Notes: generated from the sequence alone by a model not told the origin. A DNA stretch of 64,000 bases from Chryseobacterium sp. SN22 (GCF_008329705.1 NZ_VTSX01000021.1:1-64000); one strand, 5' to 3'; positions 1 through 9,889 are shown, counted from the first letter of the stretch. Translations and numbers: made by a program.

Positions 1-10
1 TTAAACAAAA

Positions 11-1555
11 CTATTTAGGTTCCAGAACACTGATCGGAATAATACATTCTTCCAGTGAAATTCCTCCGTGCTGATAGGTTTCCTTATAGTAATTCACAAA
101 GTGATTGTAATTCTTAGGATACGCCAGGAAAATATTATTTTTTGCAAAAATATATTTTGAGCTTAAATTCCCTTTCGGTAAAAATAGTTTCTCCGGATTC
201 GTAATCGCCCATACATCGCTGTCATCATATGTTAAGCTCTTTCCGGTTTTATAACGGATGTTGGTGGAAGTTTCCCGGTCTCCAACCACTTTACTTGGTT
301 TTTTTACGTAAACGGTTCCGTGATCCGTCGTAATTACCAATTTGAAGCCGCTTTCTGCCGCTATTTTAATAATTTTCAGCAGCGATGAATTTTCAAACCA
401 GTTCAGTGTTAAAGACCGGAATGTTTTGTCATCACGGATCAGCTGGTCCACAATATGGTTGTCCGTTTTCGCATGGGACAGGATATCGATAAAATTATAA
501 ACGATCACCAACAGGTCGTTGTTTTTATGCTGGTTGAAATCGTCATAAATCTTCCGCTCGAAATCCGCATTCAGGACTTTTAAATATTTCATCGATTTGG
601 AGCCCAGCCCGATTCTTTTCATCTGGTCTTCCAGGAAATCCCGCTCGTATTCATTTTTATTTCCTTCCTCATTATCATTGAACCATTTGTCCGGAAACCG
701 CTTTTCAATTTCAGAAGGCATTAAACCTGCAAAAAAAGAATTTCTTGCATATTGGGTAGCAGTTGGGAGAATACTGTAATAATAATCTTCAGAAACTTTA
801 TTGTAATATTTTGTAAATAAAGGCTCCACCATCTTCCACTGGTCATAGCGCAGATTATCTACCATTAATAGCAAAACCTTTTCTTTTTCTACTTCAGGCT
901 TCACTTTCTCTTTGAAAAGCGTATGGCTCATCATTGGTTTATCGGAATCATGCAGCCAGTCTTCATAATTTTTCTCAATGAATTTTGCAAACTGGATGTT
1001 GGCCTCTTCTTTTTGTGATTGCAGCAGGTCTGCAAACTCATTGTCCGTTACCTTATCAAACTTAATTTCCCAGTTAAGGATTTTTTTATAATATTCCGCC
1101 CACTCCTGATATGTTCTCAGGTATGAAAGCTCCATAGAAAGGTTTCTGAATTCCTGTTGGTATTGGAGGATGGTTTTTTGTTCCACCAGATTATCTTCCT
1201 GAAGGTTTTTCTTTAAGGATAATAAAATCTGGTTCGGATTTACAGGCTTTAAAATATAATCGGCGATCTGTGAGCCGATGGCTTCTTCCATAATATGCTC
1301 CTCCTCGCTCTTTGTAACCATCACAATTTTCAGGGAATTATCTTTATCCTTGATCATAGGGATGGCTTCCAGGCCGGAAATTCCCGGCATATTCTCATCA
1401 ATCAGGACCAAGGCGAATTTCTCCGAATCCATCAGTTCAAGGGCTTCGTTTACATTGTTTAAAGGTGTTACCTGGTACCCTTTTTTTTCAAGAAAAACGA
1501 TGTGAGGCTTAAGTAAATCTATTTCATCATCTATCCATAATATCTTTTCCGACAT
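11..1555 (-). CDS. porX: PorX-type response regulator with PglZ domain
   Basis: A cytoplasmic response regulator that controls type IX secretion genes together with the kinase PorY (family knowledge). The 514-aa product has a receiver domain at about residues 1-120, with acidic pair D9/D10, phospho-acceptor D53, T81 and K103. A long helical linker follows, then a PglZ-type alkaline-phosphatase-superfamily domain from about residue 225, with VDNLRYDQW near its start and ITTDHGT near residue 405. Receiver plus PglZ at this length is diagnostic of PorX. porY is not in the window. Stand-alone on the minus strand, divergent from the HD-domain gene. It fits the T9SS sorting-domain proteins encoded at 12.2 and 48.2 kb. 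Confidence 0.93.
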   Translation of the reverse strand: MSEKILWIDDEIDLLKPHIVFLEKKGYQVTPLNNVNEALELMDSEKFALVLIDENMPGISGLEAIPMIKDKDNSLKIVMVTKSEEEHIMEEAIGSQIADYILKPVNPNQILLSLKKNLQEDNLVEQKTILQYQQEFRNLSMELSYLRTYQEWAEYYKKILNWEIKFDKVTDNEFADLLQSQKEEANIQFAKFIEKNYEDWLHDSDKPMMSHTLFKEKVKPEVEKEKVLLLMVDNLRYDQWKMVEPLFTKYYNKVSEDYYYSILPTATQYARNSFFAGLMPSEIEKRFPDKWFNDNEEGNKNEYERDFLEDQMKRIGLGSKSMKYLKVLNADFERKIYDDFNQHKNNDLLVIVYNFIDILSHAKTDNHIVDQLIRDDKTFRSLTLNWFENSSLLKIIKIAAESGFKLVITTDHGTVYVKKPSKVVGDRETSTNIRYKTGKSLTYDDSDVWAITNPEKLFLPKGNLSSKYIFAKNNIFLAYPKNYNHFVNYYKETYQHGGISLEECIIPISVLEPK

Positions 1556-1894
1556 AATTAATTTTTTACACGGTTATTGTATCAAATTGCTGACCATTTA
1601 TATTTAAAATCTGCCAAAATGCGCAGACGTAAAGTTAAATATAAGTTAATGAAATAACCCAATATTTCTGCGATTTTTAAAGCAGTTGAATCAGGAAAAT
1701 TTCGAACAGGAATAAGAATCGCTCGTTTTCAATAAAAGCACTTAATTATCCTCGGGATTCAACAGCATCTTTTATTTCAATGGATCAGATATCTTTATTA
1801 AACTTGAATTTAAACCTAAATATTAAAAGTTCGCATCCCTGCAAATACAGATCCGTTTTAATGAAATTTAATCGGATCTAAAATTTAAAATGCC
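1556..1894. other. Divergent intergenic region, porX / HD hydrolase
   Basis: AT-rich spacer between two divergent genes. I see no convincing open frame and no RNA gene. It must hold the porX promoter; I could not pick a clean TAnnTTTG box on that strand. Confidence 0.5.
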
Positions 1895-1902
1895 TAAATT
1901 TG
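1895..1902 (+). promoter_or_regulatory. -7 box TAAATTTG of the HD hydrolase gene
   Basis: Matches the Bacteroidota -7 consensus TAnnTTTG, 21 bases before ATG 1924. It overlaps the alternative in-frame TTG at 1900, which argues that ATG 1924 is the real start. Confidence 0.55.
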
Positions 1903-1923
1903 TTAGAAATACTGACGTTTCCA

Positions 1924-3150
1924 ATGCAGAATAAGCTAAAAATCATCAATGATCCCGTTCACGGATTTATCAAAATTCCTCACGAAATCTTATTTGATAT
2001 TATCGAGCATCCTTACTTCCAGCGGCTGAGAAGGATAGGGCAGACCGGTTTGTTGAACCTGATTTTTCCCGGGGCAACACACACCCGGTTTCATCATGCT
2101 CTGGGTGCCATGCACCTGATGTTCACAGCTTTGGAAACATTGAAACAAAAAGGAATCAGTATCTCGCCGGAGGAAGAAAAGGGGGCCATGCTGGCAATAT
2201 TGATGCATGACATCGGCCACGGCCCGTTTTCCCATGCGCTGGAATGTATGCTGATGGACGACTGGCACCACGAAAAACTTTCGTTGCTGCTGATGAACCG
2301 CCTGAATGATCAGTTCAACGGGGAGCTTTCCTGCGCGATTGAAATGTTTCAGGGGAAATACCACCGGAAATTCTTTAATCAGCTGATTTCTTCCCAGCTG
2401 GATGTCGACAGGCTGGATTACCTGAAACGCGACAGCTTCTTTACAGGAGTTTCCGAAGGCAATATCAATACCCAGCGTATCATCTCGATGATGAATGTCT
2501 GCGATGACGGAGAATTGGTAATTGATGCCAAAGGAATTTATTCCATTGAAAATTTCCTGACCGCCAGGATGTTTATGTACTGGCAGGTCTATTACCATAA
2601 AACCTCTGCACTGGCTGAATTTATTCTGGTTAAAATTCTTGAAAGGGCAAAATATCTGGTTTCTCAGGGCATTGATCTGCCGACTACCGAAAATCTTAAG
2701 TATTTTCTATACCGTGAAAAAAGTGCCGCTACCGATGAAGATGTGGAACGGTTCACTCAGCTCGATGACAACGACGTCATCCAGGCTATGAAGAACTGGC
2801 AGAATGTTGATGATATGATCCTGTCCTATTGGTGTACATGTGTAATTCAGAGAAATCTCCCGAAAACCATTATTTCATCCCATCCTTTTGGTGCGGAATT
2901 TATTGAAGAAAAAATAAAAAATGTAAATGAATTTTTCGGAATCGATAACGGAAACGAACTGGTGTATGAGATTAAAAGAAAACTCCTTCCTTACGATACC
3001 GAAAAACAGCCGATCTACCTCCTTCAGAAGAACGGGAAAAAGATCAGGCTGGACGAATCCGAAGACCAGCTGCTGTCGGGTCTGATGGTTCATAAAACCC
3101 AACGCTATATCCTTACTTTTCCCAGGGATGTTGCAGGCTTGGTTTCTTAA
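1924..3150 (+). CDS. HD-domain phosphohydrolase (dNTPase/SAMHD1-like)
   Basis: A 408-aa metal-dependent phosphohydrolase of the HD superfamily, probably acting on nucleotides in the cytoplasm; the substrate is not known. The N-terminus (INDPVHGFI) and the histidine-rich HTRFHHALG segment precede the catalytic LMHDIGHGPFSHALE motif near residue 100, and DVDRLDYLKRD near residue 160 supplies the distal Asp. I use ATG 1924, because the in-frame TTG at 1900 lies inside the promoter box. It sits about 70 bases upstream of lpxD but a separate promoter follows, so it is probably not strictly cotranscribed. Confidence 0.85.
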   Translation: MQNKLKIINDPVHGFIKIPHEILFDIIEHPYFQRLRRIGQTGLLNLIFPGATHTRFHHALGAMHLMFTALETLKQKGISISPEEEKGAMLAILMHDIGHGPFSHALECMLMDDWHHEKLSLLLMNRLNDQFNGELSCAIEMFQGKYHRKFFNQLISSQLDVDRLDYLKRDSFFTGVSEGNINTQRIISMMNVCDDGELVIDAKGIYSIENFLTARMFMYWQVYYHKTSALAEFILVKILERAKYLVSQGIDLPTTENLKYFLYREKSAATDEDVERFTQLDDNDVIQAMKNWQNVDDMILSYWCTCVIQRNLPKTIISSHPFGAEFIEEKIKNVNEFFGIDNGNELVYEIKRKLLPYDTEKQPIYLLQKNGKKIRLDESEDQLLSGLMVHKTQRYILTFPRDVAGLVS

Positions 3151-3188
3151 AGAATATTAAAAATTCAAAATCCTAAAATTAAAAAATG

Positions 3189-3217
3189 TTTGCGAATTAC
3201 AGAATTTCTTATCTTTG
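3189..3217 (+). promoter_or_regulatory. lpxD promoter (TTTG - 17 nt - TATCTTTG)
   Basis: A -33 TTTG at 3189-3192 and a -7 TATCTTTG at 3210-3217 match the Bacteroidota sigma consensus in sequence and spacing. The lpxD ATG is at 3224, so the transcript would have almost no leader. Confidence 0.7.
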
Positions 3218-3223
3218 CAGAAT

Positions 3224-4255
3224 ATGGAATTTACAGCTTCGCAGATTGCAGGTTTTATTGACGGAAAAATAATAGGTGACGAAAATGCGCTTATTACTGG
3301 AGTTTCACCCATTGAAGGCGGGGAAACGGGGCATCTTTCTTTTATAGCACAGGATCGGTTTATCCCTTATCTGGAGACTTCAAAGTGTTCTGTGATTATT
3401 GTTTCGGAAAACCTTTTATCAAAAGATACTTATATTCCTACCGTTATTGCCGTAAAGGATGCTTATCTTTCGTTCCAGATTCTGATGAACCTGTATCAGG
3501 AGATGCAGGGCCGGAAAAGCGGTGTTGAAGACGGAGCTTCCATTCATGAAACGGCAGGCATAGGCGAAAATGTCTATATAGGAACTTTTACTTATATTTC
3601 TGAAAAAGCTAAAATCGGCGAAGGAACCCAGATTTACCCGCAGGTATACATCGGCAAAGGGGTAAAGATCGGAAAAAACTGTAAAATTGACAGCGGAGCC
3701 AGAATTTATGACTATTGCATTATCGGCGATAATTGCATTGTACATTCCAATACAGTGATCGGTGGCGACGGATTCGGTTTCCAGCCAACACCGGAAGGTT
3801 TCAAAAAAATTCCGCAGCTGGGAAATGTCATTATCGAAGATGACGTGGAAATCGGTTCCAACTGCAGCATCGACCGGGCGACCATCGGTTCTACCGTTAT
3901 CGGGAAAGGAACCAAGATCGATAATCTCATCCAGATTGCCCATAATGTAAAGATCGGAAAGAACAACGTAATCGCTGCACAGGCGGGAATCGCCGGCTCT
4001 ACCACCATCGGCGACTGGAACCAGGTCGGCGGGCAGGTTGGCATCGTAGGCCATATCAAAATAGGAAACCAGGTGAAAATCCAGGCGCAGAGTGGCGTGA
4101 ATACCCATGTAAACGATAAGGATACCGTTTACGGATCGCCGGCCATCAGCTATAATGATTACCTCAGAAGCTACGTCCATTTCAGAAACCTTCCTGAAAT
4201 CGTAAAAAGAATAAACAATCTTGAGAATAACTCAAAAGATAAAACTAATGAGTGA
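3224..4255 (+). CDS. lpxD: UDP-3-O-(3-hydroxyacyl)glucosamine N-acyltransferase
   Basis: Third step of lipid A synthesis: transfers a 3-hydroxyacyl chain from ACP to UDP-3-O-acyl-glucosamine. The 343-aa protein has the N-terminal uridine-binding domain (about 1-100), then a left-handed beta-helix of hexapeptide repeats (about 105-310) and a helical tail. The catalytic histidine is in the QIAHNVKIG segment near residue 243. Length is normal for LpxD. ATG 3224 is preferred over TTG 3215, which overlaps the -7 box. The stop overlaps the start of lpxC/fabZ by 8 bases, so the genes form one operon. A paralog lies at 7287. Confidence 0.93.
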   Translation: MEFTASQIAGFIDGKIIGDENALITGVSPIEGGETGHLSFIAQDRFIPYLETSKCSVIIVSENLLSKDTYIPTVIAVKDAYLSFQILMNLYQEMQGRKSGVEDGASIHETAGIGENVYIGTFTYISEKAKIGEGTQIYPQVYIGKGVKIGKNCKIDSGARIYDYCIIGDNCIVHSNTVIGGDGFGFQPTPEGFKKIPQLGNVIIEDDVEIGSNCSIDRATIGSTVIGKGTKIDNLIQIAHNVKIGKNNVIAAQAGIAGSTTIGDWNQVGGQVGIVGHIKIGNQVKIQAQSGVNTHVNDKDTVYGSPAISYNDYLRSYVHFRNLPEIVKRINNLENNSKDKTNE

Positions 4256-5645
4256 TATGCAAAAAACACTTCAGCAGGAAGTGACCCTTTCCGGAATCGG
4301 ACTTCATACAGGTAAAGAAGTAAAATTAACCATAAAGCCTGCCAAGGAAAACACAGGTTTTGTTTTTGTAAGAACCGATCTTGAAGGGCATCCCCAGGTC
4401 GAAGCAGATGTAAACTATGTTGTAGCCACAGAAAGAGGAACCACATTGGAAAAACTGGGTGTTAAAATCAATACCTGCGAGCATCTTCTTGCTGCTTTGG
4501 TAGGGTGTGATGTGGATAATGCCATTCTGGAAATGGATGCTTCCGAACCTCCTATCTTAGACGGATCTTCAAAATTCTTTGTGGAAGCCATAGAAACTGT
4601 AGGAATCGTTGAGCAGAATACTGCAAGGGAATATCTTGTAGTAAAAGAAGTACTTACCTACAGCGACCCGGCAACCGGATCCGAAATTACGATTATTCCT
4701 TCCGATACTTATGAAGTGACGACCATGGTGGATTTTGGGACCAAAGTACTGGGAACCCAGAATGCTACTCTAAAAAATATTTCAGAATTTAAAGAAGAAA
4801 TTTCATCGGCCAGAACATTCAGTTTCTTACATGAGCTGGAAATGCTGTTGGATCACGGATTGATCAAAGGGGGAGACATCTCCAATGCGATTGTGTATGT
4901 AGATAAGGATCTGACACCTGAAACAACTGAAAAGCTGAAAAAGGCCTTCGGTAAAGACAATGTTTCCATAAGACCGAACGGAATCCTTGATAACCTGACG
5001 TTAAATTATCCCAACGAAGCGGCAAGACACAAATTACTCGATGTAATTGGTGACCTCGCTCTGGCAGGTGTAAAAATAAAAGGCAAAGTCATTGCCAATA
5101 AACCGGGACACTACGTGAATACACAGTTTGCCAAAAAACTGAACCGTCAGTGGAAGCTTCAGAAAAAGAAAAACGTTCCGGATTTTGATTTAACCAAAGA
5201 ACCGGTATTCGACATTAACGGGATCATGAGGCTGATGCCACACAGACCCCCGTTCTTATTGATCGATAAAATTCTTGAGCTTTCGGATTCCCATGTGGTA
5301 GGGCTGAAGAATGTAACGATGAACGAACCCTTCTTCGTTGGGCACTTCCCGAAAGAACCGGTAATGCCGGGGGTTTTGCAGGTAGAAGCTTTGGCACAGA
5401 CCGGAGGCATCCTGGTACTGGCAAGTGTTCCGGATCCTGAAAATTATTCTACTTATTTTATCAAAATCGATAAGGTAAAATTCAAAAAGAAAGTGATTCC
5501 TGGAGATACGCTTATCTTTAAAATTGAATTGATAGAGCCGATCAGAAGAGGAATTGTTCATATGCAGGGATACGGTTACGTAGGAGATACGGTAGCAGTA
5601 GAAGCAGAGCTTATGGCCCAAGTTGCAAAAAATAAAGTTGATTAA
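4248..5645 (+). CDS. lpxC/fabZ: Bifunctional LpxC deacetylase / FabZ dehydratase
   Basis: A fusion of the committed lipid A enzyme LpxC (zinc UDP-3-O-acyl-GlcNAc deacetylase) and the fatty-acid dehydratase FabZ, typical of Bacteroidota. LpxC occupies about residues 5-305, with the metal-site CEHLLAAL motif, DVIGDLAL and the KPGHYVNT histidine. FabZ occupies about 325-465, with [12 protein letters not shown] and [19 protein letters not shown] (catalytic His and Glu). ATG 4248 overlaps the lpxD stop; a second ATG at 4257 is possible. lpxA starts on the next base after the stop. The fusion couples lipid A flux to fatty-acid supply (inference). Confidence 0.95.
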   Translation: MSDMQKTLQQEVTLSGIGLHTGKEVKLTIKPAKENTGFVFVRTDLEGHPQVEADVNYVVATERGTTLEKLGVKINTCEHLLAALVGCDVDNAILEMDASEPPILDGSSKFFVEAIETVGIVEQNTAREYLVVKEVLTYSDPATGSEITIIPSDTYEVTTMVDFGTKVLGTQNATLKNISEFKEEISSARTFSFLHELEMLLDHGLIKGGDISNAIVYVDKDLTPETTEKLKKAFGKDNVSIRPNGILDNLTLNYPNEAARHKLLDVIGDLALAGVKIKGKVIANKPGHYVNTQFAKKLNRQWKLQKKKNVPDFDLTKEPVFDINGIMRLMPHRPPFLLIDKILELSDSHVVGLKNVTMNEPFFVGHFPKEPVMPGVLQVEALAQTGGILVLASVPDPENYSTYFIKIDKVKFKKKVIPGDTLIFKIELIEPIRRGIVHMQGYGYVGDTVAVEAELMAQVAKNKVD

Positions 5646-6440
5646 ATGATTCATCAGTTAGCAGCCGTAGACAAGCGTGCGAAAATCAGCAAAAATGTAA
5701 TCGTAGAACCATTCACTACCATTGCAGGGGATGTAGAAATCGGGGAGGGAACCTGGATCGGCCCTAATGTTACCATTATGGACGGAGCCCGGATCGGTAA
5801 AAACTGCCGGATTTTTCCGGGAACGGTAATCTCTGCGATTCCTCAGGACCTAAAGTTCGACGGCGAAGATACCCAGGTGATTATCGATGACGAAACCACC
5901 ATCCGGGAGTGTGTCACGGTAAACCGCGGAACAAAAGCACTGGGCTATACCAAGATCGGTAAAAACTGCCTGATTATGGCAACTACCCATATCGCACACG
6001 ACTGTGTGATCGGAGACCACGTAATCATCGTCAACGGCTGCGGAATTGCAGGCCATGTTGAAATCGGGGATTATACCGTAATGGGAGGCCTTTCCGCAGT
6101 ACATCAGTTTGGGAAAATCGGTAAGCATGTGATGATTTCCGGAGGAACATTGGTGAGAAAAGATATTCCGCCTTATGTAAAAGTAGCCAGAGAGCCGATG
6201 TCCTATGCGGGAATTAATTCCGTAGGGTTAAGAAGGAGAGGATTTACCAATGAGAAAATCTTTGAAATCCAGAAAATATACCGTGCGATCTTCCAGCTGA
6301 AAATGAATGTTTCCCAGGCATTGCTGTACATTGAAAAAGAGATGCTGCCAACGGCTGAAAGAGATGAAATCCTTCAGTTTATCCAGAATTCACCGAGAGG
6401 GATCGTAAAAGGATATGGAACGGGAAAGGAAAGGGAATAA
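5646..6440 (+). CDS. lpxA: UDP-N-acetylglucosamine acyltransferase
   Basis: First step of lipid A synthesis: moves a 3-hydroxyacyl group from ACP to UDP-GlcNAc. The 264-aa length is normal. A left-handed beta-helix of hexapeptide repeats fills about residues 1-190, with the catalytic histidine in THIAHDCVIG near residue 120, followed by the LpxA helical tail beginning at VGLRRRGFTNEKI. The ATG directly abuts the TAA of lpxC/fabZ with no spacer, so translation is probably coupled. It is the third cistron of the lpxD-lpxC/fabZ-lpxA operon. Confidence 0.95.
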   Translation: MIHQLAAVDKRAKISKNVIVEPFTTIAGDVEIGEGTWIGPNVTIMDGARIGKNCRIFPGTVISAIPQDLKFDGEDTQVIIDDETTIRECVTVNRGTKALGYTKIGKNCLIMATTHIAHDCVIGDHVIIVNGCGIAGHVEIGDYTVMGGLSAVHQFGKIGKHVMISGGTLVRKDIPPYVKVAREPMSYAGINSVGLRRRGFTNEKIFEIQKIYRAIFQLKMNVSQALLYIEKEMLPTAERDEILQFIQNSPRGIVKGYGTGKERE

Positions 6441-6461
6441 TCGGATAAAAATACGAACCGG

Positions 6462-6633
6462 ATGAAATTAGCCGCTTTATTTATCGTGCTTTCCGCCGCA
6501 TCATTTCTGTCTGCGCAGCAAACGGAAGGACTGAAAACAGGGAAAACGGCTAAGCTTCAATTCTTTCAACAGCAATAATCTTTACAGGATGCAGACCAAC
6601 GGTCAGGGCATACAATTGAATAAAAGAAAATAA
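6462..6633 (+). pseudogene. Small secreted-protein gene with apparent frameshift
   Basis: Frame 1 encodes a clear signal peptide (MKLAALFIVLSAASFLSAQQ) and stops at 6576-6578 after 38 codons. From about 6540 the +1 frame carries on with protein-like sequence (SFNSFNSNNLYRMQTNGQG, then IQLNKRK) and stops at 6631-6633, just before efp. Joined by one single-base indel, the two parts would make a secreted peptide of about 57 residues. Alternatives are a genuine 38-aa peptide, a sequencing error or programmed frameshifting. I do not recognise the family. Confidence 0.5.
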
Positions 6634-6648
6634 TTATATACAATACGA

Positions 6649-7212
6649 ATGGCAACAAGTAACGATATCAGAAAAGGTTTGTGCATCGAGTACAGCAATG
6701 ATATTTATAAAGTAATCGAGTTCCTTCACGTAAAACCGGGTAAAGGCCCCGCTTTCGTAAGAACAAAACTGAAGTCTGTAACCAACGGAAAAGTAATCGA
6801 TAATACCTTCTCTGCAGGTCACAAAATCGATGAGGTAAAAGTAATCACCAGAAAGTACCAGTATCTTTATGATGATGAAAACGGATTCCACTTTATGAAC
6901 AATGATGATTTCTCTCAGCTTTACCTTAATAAAGAAATGATTGAAAACTCCAACCTGATGAAAGCAGGGGAAGAAGTAACGATCATCCTTAAGGAAGCTG
7001 ATGAAACACCTCTTTCTGCAGAATTACCGCAGTCGGTTTATCTGGAAGTGGTGGAAGCAGATCCGGGAGTAAAAGGAAACACTGCTACCAATGCCCTGAA
7101 AAATTCGATCGTGGAAACAGGAGCAAGAGTAATGGTTCCTCTGTTCATCGAACCGGGAGACAAAATCAAAGTAAGCACTGAAGACGGTTCTTATCTTGAA
7201 AGAGTAAAATAA
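6649..7212 (+). CDS. efp: Translation elongation factor P
   Basis: EF-P binds between the P and E sites of the ribosome and relieves stalling at proline runs. The 187-aa length is normal. It has an N-terminal KOW-like domain and two OB domains, with the loop HVKPGKGPAFVRTKLK carrying the lysine that is modified in many bacteria; no modification enzyme is visible in the window. The C-terminus has the usual FIEPGDKIKV..DGSYLERVK. It lies between lpxA and the second lpxD-like gene on the same strand. Confidence 0.96.
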   Translation: MATSNDIRKGLCIEYSNDIYKVIEFLHVKPGKGPAFVRTKLKSVTNGKVIDNTFSAGHKIDEVKVITRKYQYLYDDENGFHFMNNDDFSQLYLNKEMIENSNLMKAGEEVTIILKEADETPLSAELPQSVYLEVVEADPGVKGNTATNALKNSIVETGARVMVPLFIEPGDKIKVSTEDGSYLERVK

Positions 7213-7286
7213 TTTTAAATAAAATTTACATTAATTCGGTTTGCCTCTGCATTCCGAATTTTGTTTTATAAGAAAATCTATTATTT

Positions 7287-8189
7287 ATGAGGTTCCATTC
7301 TCCACAAAAACTCAAAACCATTGCCGGGCTGGTCGGAGCGAAGCTTGTAGGTCCGGAAGACTTTGAAGTATTGGGCACCAATGAAATCCACAGGGTACAG
7401 CCCGGTGACATCGTTTTCGTGAACCACCCGAAATACTACGATAAGGCATTAAATTCCGCTGCTACCATCATCCTGATCGATAAGGAAGTAGACTGCCCGG
7501 AAGGAAAGGCACTGCTGGTTTCGGATGATCCGTTCCGGGATTTTAATAAGATCAATACCCACTTTACAAGAATCTGCAACTTCACGGAAGAGCTTCATGA
7601 TGTAGAAATCGGTGAAGGAACCCACATACACCATTCCGCAGTGATCGGCAATAATGTAAAGATCGGAAAGAATACCCTTATTTTCCCGAATGTAGTGATC
7701 GGCGACCGGACGGTAATCGGTGATAATGTCGTGATTCAGGCCAATACGGTCCTGGGTGGCGATGCTTTTTATTACCGGAAACTCAACGGAAATTTCGACC
7801 GTTTGATCTCCGTAGGGAATGTGGTAATTGAAAACAATGTAGAGATCGGAAACGGATGTACCATCGACAGAGGCGTTACCGATTCTACAATAATCGGGGA
7901 AGGTTCCGTACTGGATAACCAGATCCAGATCGGACACGATACGGTAATCGGAAAAAAATGCCTTATCGCTTCTCAGGTTGGAGTAGCAGGCTGCTGTATC
8001 ATCGGCGATGAAGTAACACTGTGGGGACAGGTCGGCATCGCTTCCGGAAACACCATTGAAAAAGGAACCGTACTTCTGGGAAAAACGGGCGTCAACCGTG
8101 ATCTGGAAAAAGGGACCTACATCGGGATGTTTGCGGAGGATTTCAAAACCTATCTGAAAAAAGAAGTGAAGCTGAGAAATCTCAAATAA
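7287..8189 (+). CDS. LpxD-like N-acyltransferase paralog
   Basis: A 300-aa protein with the LpxD architecture: N-terminal uridine-binding-like domain (about 1-95) and a hexapeptide beta-helix (about 105-280). Compared with LpxD at 3224 it lacks much of the C-terminal helical tail, and the catalytic AHN segment reads [10 protein letters not shown], so the histidine stays but its neighbours differ. It may acylate another nucleotide sugar or be a second lipid A acyltransferase; I cannot tell which. It lies between efp and sucD on the same strand, about 90 bases before sucD. Confidence 0.8.
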   Translation: MRFHSPQKLKTIAGLVGAKLVGPEDFEVLGTNEIHRVQPGDIVFVNHPKYYDKALNSAATIILIDKEVDCPEGKALLVSDDPFRDFNKINTHFTRICNFTEELHDVEIGEGTHIHHSAVIGNNVKIGKNTLIFPNVVIGDRTVIGDNVVIQANTVLGGDAFYYRKLNGNFDRLISVGNVVIENNVEIGNGCTIDRGVTDSTIIGEGSVLDNQIQIGHDTVIGKKCLIASQVGVAGCCIIGDEVTLWGQVGIASGNTIEKGTVLLGKTGVNRDLEKGTYIGMFAEDFKTYLKKEVKLRNLK

Positions 8190-8229
8190 ACAAATTGTTT
8201 AGATTTATCTTTAATCAAAGAAATTTAAT

Positions 8230-8237
8230 TAAATTTG
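8230..8237 (+). promoter_or_regulatory. -7 box TAAATTTG upstream of sucD
   Basis: Matches TAnnTTTG, 42 bases before the sucD ATG at 8280. Suggests sucD has its own promoter rather than relying on readthrough. Confidence 0.5.
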
Positions 8238-8279
8238 TCTGCATTTAAAAAGTAATAAATAAATTAAATAAATAATAAA

Positions 8280-9152
8280 ATGTCAATTTTAGTAAACAAA
8301 GATTCTAAAGTAATTGTACAAGGATTTACAGGGAACGAAGGTACTTTCCATGCGGGCCAGATGATCGAATACGGAACCAACGTGGTAGGCGGGGTTACTC
8401 CTGGAAAAGGGGGCAGCGAGCACCTTGGGAAACCGGTATTCAATACAGTGGCGGATGCGGTAGAAAAAGCCGGTGCCAACGTAAGTATCATTTTCGTACC
8501 ACCTGCATTTGCTGCTGACGCTATCATGGAAGCTGCAGAAGCCGGAATCAAAGTGATCGTATGTATTACGGAAGGTATTCCTGTAGCGGATATGGTAAAA
8601 GTAAAATCCTATATCTCTGACAAAGACTGCAGACTAATCGGCCCGAACTGTCCTGGAATCATTACTTCTGAAGAAGCTAAAATTGGGATCATGCCAGGTT
8701 TCGTTTTCAAAAAAGGAAAAGTAGGCATCGTTTCAAAATCAGGAACCCTTACGTACGAAGCTGCTGATCAGGTAGTAAAAGCCGGTTTTGGTGTTTCTAC
8801 TGCAATCGGTATCGGTGGAGACCCGATCATCGGAACAACAACAAGAGAAGCTTTGGAATTATTCATCAACGATCCTGAAACGGAAGCGGTGGTAATGATC
8901 GGAGAAATCGGTGGTGGTCTTGAGGCGGAAGCGGCAAGATGGTACAAAGCCAGCGGTTCTACAAAACCGGTTGTAGGTTTCATCGCAGGGCAAACGGCTC
9001 CTAAAGGAAGAACCATGGGCCATGCAGGCGCGATTGTTGGGGGTGCAGAAGATACGGCGCAGGCTAAAATGGAGATCATGAGAGAAAACGGAATCCACGT
9101 AGTAGATTCTCCTGCTGATATCGGTGCTACTGTAGCAAAAATTCTAGGATAA
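8280..9152 (+). CDS. sucD: Succinate-CoA ligase, alpha subunit
   Basis: TCA-cycle enzyme subunit that interconverts succinyl-CoA and succinate with substrate-level phosphorylation. The 290-aa product is full length. The CoA-binding Rossmann domain starts with [16 protein letters not shown], and the active-site histidine is in the [13 protein letters not shown] loop near residue 245. sucC is not adjacent and not in the window. A barrel protein starts 17 bases after the stop, so the two may share a transcript. Confidence 0.96.
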   Translation: MSILVNKDSKVIVQGFTGNEGTFHAGQMIEYGTNVVGGVTPGKGGSEHLGKPVFNTVADAVEKAGANVSIIFVPPAFAADAIMEAAEAGIKVIVCITEGIPVADMVKVKSYISDKDCRLIGPNCPGIITSEEAKIGIMPGFVFKKGKVGIVSKSGTLTYEAADQVVKAGFGVSTAIGIGGDPIIGTTTREALELFINDPETEAVVMIGEIGGGLEAEAARWYKASGSTKPVVGFIAGQTAPKGRTMGHAGAIVGGAEDTAQAKMEIMRENGIHVVDSPADIGATVAKILG

Positions 9153-9169
9153 CATAAAAACATAACCAT

Positions 9170-9838
9170 ATGAAAAAATTTTTATTAGCCTCCGCATTAG
9201 CTGTTTCTGCTATATCTTTCGCGCAGATCGGTTTCAGCAGCACGAGATTCGGTATTATTGCCGGGGGTAACTATTCCGGGGTAAAAAATGCACATAACCC
9301 TTCAGGCCCGAGATTCGCATTTCAGGGCGGGGTATTGGCTTTGATCCCGATAGGTTCCGAGAATCAGTTTTTTTTACAGCCGGAAGTTACCTATTACGGT
9401 GCAGGAGAAACGGGTAAGGACAAAGATGCTAAAGGAGTAGATGGCTACAACGCAGTTTATGCCAACAATTACCTTAGCGTACCAATTTATTTTAAAGGAT
9501 ATTTTTCAGAAGCAGCTTCTGAGTTCTTTGGAATGGCCGGCCCGAGATTCAACTTTCTGATGAGCCAGAATGTGAAAAACGTACCGGTAATAAGACCTTA
9601 TTACGACCCGGATTTCCAGGATCCGTTGTATCCGAATGTTAACGGAAAGGCCAGTAAATTTAATTTCGGATTGGGAATAGGCATAGGATACAGCTATAAA
9701 AGACAGCTTGAACTTGCTGCAAGATACGATTTTGGGATCAGCAATACCTATCCCGGTCTTGACAAAGAGCCGAAAGGAACTACCAAATCAAAATCTGAGC
9801 AGGTACTTAGTGTAACCTTAAGCTATATCTTTAACTAA
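9170..9838 (+). CDS. Outer-membrane beta-barrel protein, PorT-like family
   Basis: A 222-aa protein with a signal peptide of about 18 residues (ending SFAQ), then alternating beta strands with glycine-aromatic turns (FGIIAGGNYSGV, FFGMAGPRFNF, NFGLGIGIGYSY) and a C-terminal strand ending in aromatic-x-Asn (SYIFN), as expected for a small eight-strand outer-membrane barrel. It resembles the PorT/OMP_b-brl_2 group by pattern, but I cannot say it is PorT itself. It follows sucD closely and ends at a strong bidirectional terminator. Confidence 0.75.
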   Translation: MKKFLLASALAVSAISFAQIGFSSTRFGIIAGGNYSGVKNAHNPSGPRFAFQGGVLALIPIGSENQFFLQPEVTYYGAGETGKDKDAKGVDGYNAVYANNYLSVPIYFKGYFSEAASEFFGMAGPRFNFLMSQNVKNVPVIRPYYDPDFQDPLYPNVNGKASKFNFGLGIGIGYSYKRQLELAARYDFGISNTYPGLDKEPKGTTKSKSEQVLSVTLSYIFN

Positions 9839-9861
9839 AAATTTATTCAGGTTGAAACATA

Positions 9862-9889
9862 AAAAGGCTGTCCTCCGGGACAGCCTTTT
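9862..9889. terminator. Bidirectional terminator
   Basis: A 12-bp perfect stem (AAAAGGCTGTCC / GGACAGCCTTTT) with a 4-base loop and T/A tracts on both sides, between convergent genes. Confidence 0.9.

Noticed and set aside
1990..2598. Long minus-strand frame of about 200 codons inside the HD hydrolase
   Set aside because: Antisense shadow of a well-supported gene with catalytic motifs on the plus strand; no coherent protein features.
3215..3223. TTG start of lpxD at 3215
   Set aside because: It overlaps the TATCTTTG -7 box, so ATG 3224 is favoured; the same logic rejects TTG 1900 and other non-ATG starts in promoters.
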